NCBI GenBank assembly: GCA_037953745.1
Contig: JBAKBP010007459.1
Span: 1-64,000, forward strand
DNA: 64,000 nt
Source: Lithodes maja
Lineage: Eukaryota; Arthropoda; Malacostraca; Decapoda; Lithodidae
Reading direction: 5' to 3'
The notes under the pieces were generated by a model that did no database searches, had not been told where the DNA came from, and worked only from the letters and a program-made list of their open reading frames with translations. Below are positions 55,160 to 64,000 of this stretch, one piece after another; position 1 is the first letter of the stretch, and every line of letters starts with the position of its first letter. The position numbers were made by a program, and so were the translations under genes.

Positions 55160-55609
55160 ATTCACATTAATTATGGTTTTACTTGAAAAGTAATGAGTAA
55201 ACAAAGAACATTTTGCAATTCTGGCATCTTTGGTCCCAAGATTATTTTGAGGAGGAGGGTGTTGCCAGTTATACTATTATATTCTCCTTAGACATTTGAA
55301 TTGTTTCAAATGTTTCCTGTTTTGTTTATCATTATCATTTAAATTTACATTCATGTACAACGTAAATAAAACATAAATTGTCACTTTTCACTCTCTCCCT
55401 CTCTCTCCGCATATATGGGAAATGTCACGACCGAAGGCCGGTTGCTCTTATAATTACAGGCTCGCTACCGCTCGCCAGGAAAAAAATCGACACCTAAATA
55501 GCACGAAATGGAACCAAACAGTGTTCAAAACGCCAAACTAATGGTACGAACGCCTTAACATATAAAAAGTAATATGCTAAACATGAGGGAGAAGGGGGTC
55601 CATAAAAGG
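55160..55609. other. Unassigned sequence
   Basis: AT-rich; nothing recognised. It may be intronic if the blocks on either side ever formed one gene. Confidence 0.4.
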
Positions 55610-57730
55610 TTAGCACCTTCCCCTTTCTAGGACTGCTATGAAATCTGGAAGATGGCGCCCATATCTATCGTTGTCATAAATATGCATCCAAGGAAGCATC
55701 AACTTCAGTGAAGACTTGAACTCGATCCAGTTTCTTGTCCTTATAGCATGTATATTTTGAGTCAGTATCTCTACCATCTCCAAGAATGAAATCCAGAATT
55801 CTGCTAGTGGAGCACCATCTAAGTTCTGGAATAGGGAGTCAACGAGCCCCTTAAGATCGGCATTGCTCTCTAACTCAGCATGTGCATCATTAAGTTCTTG
55901 TTGGTCTACTGAACTGCGTAACTTATTGAGAGATGCCTGGACCTCTTCACACAGAGTGGCACCTTCCAAACGTTTGTCTAGTGCATGTTGGAGTAAAGCC
56001 TCGTAGAAGAGTCGAAGGCAACGCACACCGCGGTTGAAGTGTTTTCCACGCAGAGCTTGATCCACGGATCCATCTGCAACGACGCCTGCAGCCACCAGTA
56101 CATCTGAAATGCCTGAGCCTTTGAACCTTTTGTAGATTGCATTGATGAAAGACATCTGGATATGAAAGGGCCCCATGAATGTCAATATGTCAGCAAATAT
56201 CTCTGGATTCTCACTTTTCAATTCTAGCAATAATGCGTAGACAGGATGATCACCGACGATAATGGCAAATGGCATCTTCTTGTCATCAATTGCCTTTGCA
56301 AGCTTGTGCAGGGCATCATACAGAATGGTCTTGCTTGGTGGATCAGGATAAGTCATATGATAAATCGCTTAACTTTTCTGGGTTTCTGGTGATAGCGTGG
56401 CCTGGAAGCCAGAAAAGGCTGGTACAGTCTGGTCTTCTGGCTTTGGTCTTGTTCTGTCTGCCTTAACTCGGGCCATTGCATGGGTGACACCTCTCATTCT
56501 TTGAGGAACTGTGTCCAGATGTTGTTCATCCGTTATCCTTGGTCTGATGGGTGGTTCACCACACTTGACTGTTTTGTATGGTTCAATTCTTTGCATCTGG
56601 CTCCCAAGTTCTTTGAGGCTATCAGAGAGGTACGAAGGCAAGGTGCTATTTGCAACTGGTCTATCATCATCTAGGGTAGGTAGATTTAGCTTAGGTAGCT
56701 CTGGCTGAACAAACATGACATTTGTACGATGTGATTGGCCACTTCCAGTCAAAGTGTCACTTTTGAAGTCATCGTTGTCGACTATACATATTGCCGGTGT
56801 ACCTTCAGAAAGTTCAAAAGGACACTCAGTTGAATGCTTCAGGTCAGTAACTGCCCAGAAATCTCTAAGCAAAAGCACATCATTGTAACTGATTCCCAGG
56901 CCATCCTTATGTAATATGTCTACCATTTCTCTGCTCTTTGTCATACCATGTAGTAGTACACCGAGGTTTGTCTCAAATGCAGTACGTCTTCCAGTGATGT
57001 AGCTGGTCAAAATAGATGCAATTGATCTGACTTGGGGCTTGTCATCGACTTCAGACTTTGTGGGGTGCTTTAACCAAGTGATGAGCTTCAATAGGAGATC
57101 ATTCAGGTCTTCATATTCTTCTCGCTCATGTATGTATGGAGGCCAAGGAACAGTTTTTGTTTTGATGATCTGATCTCTGAGTCGCCCAGCTACATTCTTC
57201 ACCAGCTGATCGTCACTTACACCTAGAGAGGATATTGCAGCCTCAAGATATGAACCTGCAGCTCTTGCATCATATACCAGTTCACTCACATTCTTCTGAC
57301 CTCGTTCATGAAATGCTATGTCATCTCCAAATTCCTTGATCAGAATTTCCTTCACGAAACTGGACTTTGCTGTGAAATAGTAACCATAATTTGAAGTAAT
57401 GCCTTTGTAATCATTTACAAGACCTTGCAGTGTACGGATTTCATGATCTTCAAAGATAACTTGACGGACATGATGAAAGATATTATGGGCCTCTCGAAGA
57501 TTAACATGTTGCAGATGCTCTGTTTTTTCATCAAGAAAAGACTCCTTCAGAGGGTTGCTGACATAATTGCGCCAACATTCACGATGATAACGAATTTCCA
57601 ATCCAAACGCCGTTCGACTGTCTGGGATAGATGCAAGTAGGGTATTCAATCTTTCTCTTATAGGCTCATCTGACAGACAAACTGTATGCAACTTGAACCG
57701 GTTCCATGTGTCTACTGGTGAACGCGGCTC
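55610..57730 (-). pseudogene. Uncharacterised multidomain protein, middle part, one nonsense codon
   Basis: One phase from 57730 to 55610, broken only by TAA at 56369-56371. It starts after a SINE insertion with DTWNRFKLHTVCLSD. It includes YHRECWRNYV (second half of a zinc-type CxxC...HxxxC module), LGVLLHGMTKSREMVDIL, CIVDNDDFKSDTLTG and SHRTNVMFVQPE, then after the stop PPSKTILYDALHKLAKAI, MPFAIIVGDHPVYALLLE, GPFHIQMSFINAIYKRFKGS, ALRGKHFNRGVRCLRL and MLPWMHIYDNDRYGR. These strings belong to a family repeated in aquatic animal genomes, probably of mobile-element origin. Role unknown. The frame ends soon after the last motif, earlier than I expect for the family. Confidence 0.6.
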
Positions 57731-57971
57731 GCTGGTGTAGTGACTAGCGTCTTGGACTTCCACCCAGAAGGCCCGGGTTCGCGCCCACGCTCGGCGCATT
57801 AAAGATTTTTCACAAGCACTGAGTCGTTACCATCCCTCATGAGCAAGGGGATGGGGTAGTAGTACAGGACCCCAATGGAAATACGCCTAATCGGCCTTAT
57901 TGGGCTATCCTTAGCTGGTTTAGCATGCGCTAGCTTTAAGAACTATTATTATTACTATTATTATTATTATT
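57731..57971 (+). mobile_element. tRNA-derived SINE, copy 2, complete
   Basis: Head GCTGGTGTAGTGACTAGCG with box A (from 57733), box B GGTTCGCGCCC (57776-57786) and an (ATT)n tail (57945-57971). A/B box spacing fits a tRNA. It interrupts the coding sequence of the minus-strand pseudogene: coding ends at LLLLST on one side and resumes at DTWNRF on the other. Confidence 0.9.
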
Positions 57972-58437
57972 GTTGACAGCAGCAAAAGTTTGGACTTGCC
58001 AGGATTACTGGATTTTTTTGGTCCTTTCATACACCACACACAGAGATTCTTATCATGAACCACTCCAGTACTAGAACGAAGCTTTTTAGACACATTTCCT
58101 GGGAGTTGTTGACTTGAAGTTGATGCTTGAACTTCTTCCTGTTCAGATTTCCGTTTACGATTCTGTGCTTGCTGAATATAGCGATTACTACTGATCTGGG
58201 TGTAACATTTACTATATGCATGTACAGGCCTTTAGGCCCCTTGTCCCACTCCACTGCTGCATAGGCATGCTGAAATTTATCAAGTTCCTTCCACCGAAAA
58301 CACTTGCTCCTTAGATTCTCCCACTTTGCATCAGATGTCTTGTCCGTACTATCATCAGCTATACAGGGATGTTGACATAATATGCATTTTAATCCAGGTC
58401 CTGGGTCAGGCACATCACTAACTCCTCTACGTTCCAT
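57972..58437 (-). pseudogene. Uncharacterised protein, N-terminal zinc modules, frameshifted
   Basis: Starts at ATG 58437-58435 (MERRGVSDVPDPG). CILC and a later H..C pair form a first CxxC...H..C module. A frameshift near 58200 moves the true coding to another frame (CYTQISSNRYIQQAQNRKRK), which contains a second CxxC (CVWC, 58031-58042). The H..C of that second module lies beyond the SINE in YHREC. So the gene had two similar zinc modules in tandem, the second cut by the SINE. Confidence 0.6.
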
Positions 58438-58548
58438 GCTTATGATTCTTCACGCCAAATTCGATGCAACAAACCTGAAAAAGAAGGAATTGATCAGTCA
58501 ACATTCTTGGTTTACATTTTAAATTATATATTATATTATTTGAGTAAG

Positions 58549-59000
58549 TTTCAGAGGATCCGTGACCGTGTTTAGGATACCAAAGTTTCTCAGTGGATTT
58601 AACAACATCATATTTGTCTTAGATGTTTAGGTTAATGGGACTCTAAATCATGAATTATGCCATCCCATTGATTTTCTTAATTATTTTCTTATTTTCTTAA
58701 TTATTTGGTAATTAGTTATTAATTATTTTTTAATTATGCCATCCCATTGGTTTTCTGACACCAAAATTAGTGGGAATAGACACCAAAATTTTCATTTTTG
58801 GCCATTCACTTCAAGAAATAGAACTTTATAAATTTTTTAAGATGACGGCGGTGGCCATTTTGAAAAACGTCTAAAATAACAACTTTCCCGTCATCATTTT
58901 GGTGAGGTGTATGGGGGCTTATTTTTTTTAGCATCAGTTGCCCTTGTTAAATTCACTGAGAATCTTTGGTATCCTAAACACGGTCACGGAAGCTCTGAAA
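58549..59000. mobile_element. 452-bp MITE with ~55-bp terminal inverted repeats
   Basis: Arms at 58549-58604 and 58946-59000 pair with few mismatches; the ends read TTTCAGAG...CTCTGAAA, then TCCGTGACCGTG. No coding region. I see no clear target duplication, so the superfamily stays open. Confidence 0.8.
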
Positions 59001-59550
59001 ATGACTCTACTAGGATGTAATGGATGTTTTGTTTTTTGTTTTTTTATGGAGGTCTAGGGAGGAAACTAAACAAATATATCTTATGTTCCTTACACCAACC
59101 AACTTTACTTCTAAACTCACATAATGAAATCAACATATCCATGTGGCAGATTAATAAACAAGCAAATAAATGAGCCCATCCCCCCTCAAATACGAAAATC
59201 AGCGAGTTTCATTTCGCTTAAACCGGTATCACACGAGCGCCTTTTCCCTCAACATATATCATCAACACTGGTCTGACAGCTTAGGAGTTCAACATTTACA
59301 ATAGTTCTGCTATCTACAATTATCTAGTTTCCGATACAAGAGCCAAATATTCCAGAAATGTTGCCAGAAAAATGTTGATCATCGAATGTTGACTATAAAA
59401 GCTCTCGTGTGATACCAGCTTTACCCAAGTCGAATCTTCAGCAAGCAGGAAGGAACCAATGTTGTTAATTAATCAACCTTTATGTTAAACGTATAGATAT
59501 TTACTATGTATAGTGACTATTATTGATAGTCTAGCGATATTAAGAGGGTA
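59001..59550. other. Unassigned sequence
   Basis: No gene recognised. Contains one arm (59046-59063) of an 18-bp inverted repeat whose other arm is at 61370-61387. Confidence 0.5.
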
Positions 59551-60515
59551 TGTTTTTTGTTTTTTTCTATGTGAGTGAGGGAGGCAAAAGGCAGAACTGC
59601 CTGTACCGAGCGCCTCCCCCGGAGTTGAATGAGTGACAGGGCCAAAATCAAGGGACATTCGAGCTAAAATACCTGGACACACGGAGATTGAAGCAATTTA
59701 AGCCATATGAAGAGGGAAAGACCGATTCTGGGTGAGAATTCCAGAGCTCAGCTGTTGAATAAAAGAAAGTCTGTGAGAAAAGTTTCACTCTTGGGTTGGA
59801 GAGTTGCACAGAGGATTGTATTGCAATACAGGTACCACGTGCCCTACGTAAAGGAGGTGGTATACACTGGGAGAGCTCTGAGGAACACTGATTATTATAG
59901 TAGCGATAGAATAGCGAGAGAGATGCAACATTGCGGCGGAGAGAGAGAGATTGTAGAGAGTTGGTGAGTGGACGGGAGTTAATGATATGAAAGGCTTTCC
60001 TTTCTACTTTGTCTAGGAGTGCGGTGTGAGAGGATCATCCCCAGTTATGTGAACAATACACAATGCAAGGACACACCGTGCCCCTGTTCAGAGCAAGAAG
60101 CTGTGCTGTGGTAAAAAAAAAAAAAATGAGATGGTTGAGCACACCCAGCTTCTGGGAGGCTGCCTTAGCAAGACTGGTAATATGGTCCTTCCAAGTGAGA
60201 GCAGAAGAAAAGGAGACACCAAGCATATTGAGAGAAGATAAAGCATTGATTTTTGTATTGTTGAAGTATAAGGGAAAGTCCTCTGGGAGTTCTGGACGGG
60301 TAGTAAATTGGAGAAGGTGAGTTTTGGAAGCATTAAAGGCAACATTGTTTTCTCTGTCCCAATTGAAAATGGTAGTTAGATCAGTGGATAAGTGTTCTAT
60401 GGCTACATTAGTTTGTTTTTAAGGGATTGCTGGCTGAGACGTTGTGGGAAAACTAAATGAGTAGTGTAAAGTAGTGTAAGGTAGAGTCGTCTGCGTATGA
60501 ATGGATGGGACTGGA

Positions 60516-60546
<31 letters not shown>

Positions 60547-61368
60547 GTTCTTAAAGCTAGCGCATGCTAAGCCAGCTAAGGATATCCCAATAAGGCCGAT
60601 TAGGCGTATTTCCATTGGGGTCCTGTACTACTACCCCATCCCCTTGCTCATGAGGGATGGTAACGACTCAGTGCTTGTGAAAAATCTTTAATGCGCCGAG
60701 CGTGGGTGCAATCCCGGGCCTTCTGGGTGGAAGTCCGAGACGCTAGTCACTACACCAGCGAGATCGCAGTTGAGAAGATAATTTATGAAAATTAGATAGA
60801 AAATGGGAGATAGGACAGAGCTCTGAGGAACACCAGAGTTGATAGGATGAGGAAGTGAGCAATGGCCGTTCCCAACCGCAGCTATGGAATGGCCGGAAAG
60901 GAAATTAGAGAGAAAGGCACAGATGGAGGGATGGACACCGAAGGAGGGTAGTTTAGAAATTATAGATTTGTGCCAGACTCTATCGAAGGCCTTCGATATG
61001 TCTAGTGCAATAGAAACGGACTCACCGAAGTCCCGAAAGAAGGATGAGAAAGAGTTAGTAAGATATGAAAGAAGATCACTAGTAGAGTGACCCTTAAGAA
61101 AGCCATACTGGCGATCTGAGAATACATTATGAAAAGAGAAATGCTTAAGAAATTTGGAAGCAAGAATAGTTTCAAGGAACTTTAGAGATACAAGAGATGA
61201 GAGCAATTGGACGATAGTTGGAGGGTTGAGAGCGGTCACCCTTCTTTGGGATAGGTTGAATGAGAGCAAACTTCCAGCAAGAAGGAAAGACGTTAGAGGA
61301 AAGACAGAGATGAAAGAGTTTGCCTAAGCAGGGAGTCAGCACGGAAGCACAGTGTTTGAGTACAACAG
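59551..61368 (-). pseudogene. Jockey-like LINE fragment, copy 2, split by a SINE
   Basis: Minus strand; poly(A)-type 3' end at 59551-59567. RT pieces: LDISKAFDRVWHKS (motif A) and GVPQSSVLSP (motif B, Gly to Ser). Downstream is LGVSFSSALTWKDHITSLAK. The region with the YxDD motif is interrupted by the SINE at 60519-60759. It is 5'-truncated at 61368 and more damaged than copy 1. Confidence 0.8.
60519..60759 (-). mobile_element. tRNA-derived SINE, copy 3
   Basis: Complete SINE on the minus strand: (TAA)n tail at 60519-60546, tRNA-like head ending about 60759. It differs from copy 2 by few bases. It lies inside the Jockey-like copy 2. Confidence 0.9.
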
Positions 61369-61469
61369 TGTCCTCCCTAGACCTCCATCAGGCTTAAGAA
61401 AACACCCCCAAGACTCCTTTTTCAAGATAATTGTTATGCCCTGATTTTATGCAGGATTAACAATTGGAT

Positions 61470-63350
61470 TTTTTTTTTTCTATGTGATTGAGGGAGGCAA
61501 AAGGCAGAACTGCCTATAGCGAGTGCCTCCGCCATAGTTGAAAGAGTGACAGGGCCAAAATCAAGGGACGTTCGAGCCAAAATGCCTGGACACACAGAGT
61601 TTGAAGCAATTTAAGTCATAGGAAGAGGGAAAGACTGATTCTGGGAGAGAGTTCCAGAGCTCAGCTGTTGAGTAGAAGAAAGTTTGAGAGTAACGTTTCA
61701 CTCTTGGGTTGGAGAGTTGCACAGAGTAGGGGTGGGATTGAGTTGCGAGACGGGTACCACGTGCCCTACATAAAGGAGGTGGTATGCACTGGGATAGCTC
61801 TGAGGAACACTGATTATTATAGTAGCGATAGAATAGCGAAAGAGATGCAACATTACGGCGGAGAGAGAGAGATTGCAGAGAGTTGGTGAGTGGACGGGAG
61901 TTAATGATACGAAAGGCCTTCCTTTCAACTTTGTCTAGGAGAGTGGTGTGAGAGGAACCTCCCCACACATGTGAACAATACTCAATACAAGGGCACACTA
62001 TGCCCCTGTACAGAGCAAGAAGCTGTGCAGGGGTAAAGAACCCCCTAAGGCGGTTGAGCACACCCAGCTTCTGGGAGGCTGCCTTAGCAAGACTGGTAAT
62101 ATGGTCCTTCCAAATGAGAGCAGAAGAAAAAGAGACACCAAGAATATTGAGAGAAGATGAAGGGTTGATTTTTGTATTGTTGAAGTATAAGGGATAGTCC
62201 GCTGGGAGATCCTCACGGTTAGATAGATGGAGAAATTGGGTTTTGGAAGCATTAAATAACAAGGTTTTCTCTGCCCCAATTGGAGATAGTATTTAGATCA
62301 GAATTTAAGAGTTCTATGGCTTCATTACGTTTGTCGTTGAGGGATTGCTGGCTGGGGCGTTCTAAAAAACTAATGGAATAGTGTAAGGTTGAGTCGTCTG
62401 TGTATGAATGGATGGGAATTAAGGTATAGTTAAGGAGATAATTTATAAAAATTAGAAAGAGAATAGGAGATAGGACAGAGCCCTGAGGAACACCGGTGTT
62501 TATAGGGAGAGGAAGTGAACAATGGCCGTCCATAACCGCGGCTATGGAACGGCCGGAAAGGAGATAAGAGACAAAGGCACAGATGGAGGGATAGAAACCG
62601 AAGGAGGGTAGTTTAGAAATTAAAGATTTGTGACAGACTCTATCGAAGGCTTTCGATATGTCTAGTGCAATAGAAAATGTCTCACCGAAGTCTCGAAAGG
62701 AGGATGACCAAGAGATAGTAAGATATGAAAGAAGATCACCAGTAGAGCAACCCTTAAGGAAGCCATACTGGCGATCTGAGAGCAGATTATGAGAAGAGAA
62801 ATGCTTAAGAAATTTGGAAGCAAGAATAGTTTCAAAAACTTTAGAAAGACAAGAGATGAGAGCAATTGGACGATAGTTGGAGGGTTGAGAGCGGTCACCC
62901 TTCTTTGGGACAGGTTGAATGTGAGCAAACTTCCAGCATGAAGGGAAGACGTTAGAGGATAGACAGAGATGAAAGAGTTTGCCTATGCAGGGAGTCAGCA
63001 CGGAAGCACAGTTTTTGAGAACAACAGGAGGAATACCGTCTGGACCGTACGCCTTATTAGTGTTAAGCCCAGAGAGGGTAGAAAGAACATCTTTAGAAGA
63101 GATTAGGATATTAGGCATAAGTAAGAGAGAGGAGGGTGGAGAGGGAGGAATAGCACCGGACTCATCCAAGGTGGATTTTCTAGCAAAAGTTTGAGCGAAG
63201 GATTTAGCTTTGTCAGAGGAAGAAGTGATGGTTGTGCCATCAGAGTGGGAAAGGAGAGGGAAAGATGAGGAAGAGAAATTGTTGGAGAAGTTTTTAGCTA
63301 GATGCCAGAAAGCTTGGGAAGAGCTGGAGTTGGATATGGGTGAGTTCTAC
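61470..63350 (-). pseudogene. Jockey-like LINE reverse transcriptase, copy 1
   Basis: Minus strand; poly(A)-type end at 61470-61479. RT: NKAYGPDGIPPVVLK, NYRPIALISCLSKVFE, LDISKAFDRVCHKS, GVPQGSVLSPILF and YTDD in SYTDDSTLHYS, then after a one-base shift at about 62255 the C-terminal part (KTQFLHLSN, CPCIEYCSHVWGG, FYSTAELWNSLPE). YTDD in place of YADD is used by several LINEs. The endonuclease and ORF1 are missing (5' truncation near 63350). Confidence 0.83.
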
Positions 63351-64000
63351 TCCACTGGGACATCCAAGTTCAAATACGTACATATATAATGAAAGGAAAA
63401 CAGAGGATAAGTATATCACAAGATATGGTTTAAGAATACAGCTTTTTGGCTCCTGCACTATATTGGAGAAATGATCTAGAACTGAGAACATAGGACACGT
63501 ATCACTGCCAGTGAATAGTACTTAATATTATCACTGACTCCTAGCACAGTCGCGGAGCTAGATAGGGAGCAAGTATTGTTGACCAACTTCACTTAATATT
63601 CGAGATAGTTTTTAAGACACTGGGGGTGGACAGTAGAGAACTGTTTCTATGAGTGGAGTGACCACTGAATTTTTCCTGCAGGAATGTCACGGTGTTTCAA
63701 GTTCAAGGTCAAGTACCCCAATAAGTATGCGGCTGGGTTGTATAGAACGGAGAGTCAATGGGGGACTCTGAAATATTTTCAAACACTTTGGTAAATTTTG
63801 GCAGATTCGCTGACGTCTCAAAACTCGGTTAAAATTGCATTAAAACGAAATTGATTCACTGTTGGATGGCAAACTGTTATTCCATATCACTCGTACTGTA
63901 TTTTGGGTACGGACTCGTAGCTTTAGGACCCAATTATTAACACTGGTACAGATGTATAAGTATTTAAGCCACTTTTGGGGAACTCTGTTTATTTCGTTCA
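63351..64000. other. Unassigned sequence
   Basis: No gene, repeat or element recognised. Confidence 0.5.

Noticed and set aside
57731..57790. Possible tRNA gene with box A and box B
   Set aside because: The same head with an (ATT)n or (TAA)n tail occurs three times in the window; it is the head of a SINE.

Overview
This 64 kb window is animal DNA and consists almost entirely of transposable elements, many nested in one another. DIRS1-like tyrosine-recombinase retrotransposons, CR1-, RTE- and Jockey-type LINEs, tRNA-derived SINEs and a Gypsy element of the Gmr1 domain order together suggest an aquatic arthropod, most likely a decapod crustacean. That host call is inference from element content. 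I recognise no intact single-copy host gene, no rRNA gene and no free tRNA gene.

Layout. 1-4390: a CR1-type LINE with both ORFs open. 4391-14508: pieces of a first DIRS family (a 550-bp duplicate; copy A on minus; copy B on plus, head-to-head with A), then the end of another DIRS element carrying a pogo-type MITE that was itself split by an RTE LINE. 14509-19234: two inverted copies of a second CR1 family, the longer one broken by a short RTE-tailed retroposon. 19359-20152: a tRNA SINE split by an (AAC)n-tailed retroposon. 20441-30085: a structurally complete DIRS1-like element of a second family (minus strand) with inverted terminal repeats, an internal complementary region, gag, RT, RNase H and tyrosine recombinase; it carries a piggyBac-type MITE and another short insertion. 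30086-33626: a DIRS gag fragment (copy D) joined to an RTE-like reverse transcriptase fragment.

33627-49778: two related long-LTR Gypsy elements side by side. Element 2 is nearly intact, with the order gag-protease-integrase-RT-RNase H. Element 1 has complete LTRs, but its 1080-codon open frame is a patchwork of gag, protease and pol remnants with no integrase core and no RT active site. It looks non-autonomous, with element 2 as a possible helper type.

49779-64000: a DUF7869-like pseudogene cut by element 2, two pseudogene blocks of a zinc-module protein superfamily, a second (AAC)n retroposon, a 452-bp MITE, two Jockey-like LINE fragments and two further tRNA SINEs.

Most autonomous elements are broken by small indels, stops or long homopolymers. 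The better candidates for recent activity are the CR1 at 1-4390 and Gypsy element 2. Several junctions (41671/41672, 7450, 14508) could be recombination products or assembly joins; long-read spanning would decide. Several reading frames begin at non-ATG codons if taken as simple open frames; the starts given here are the first plausible ATG.
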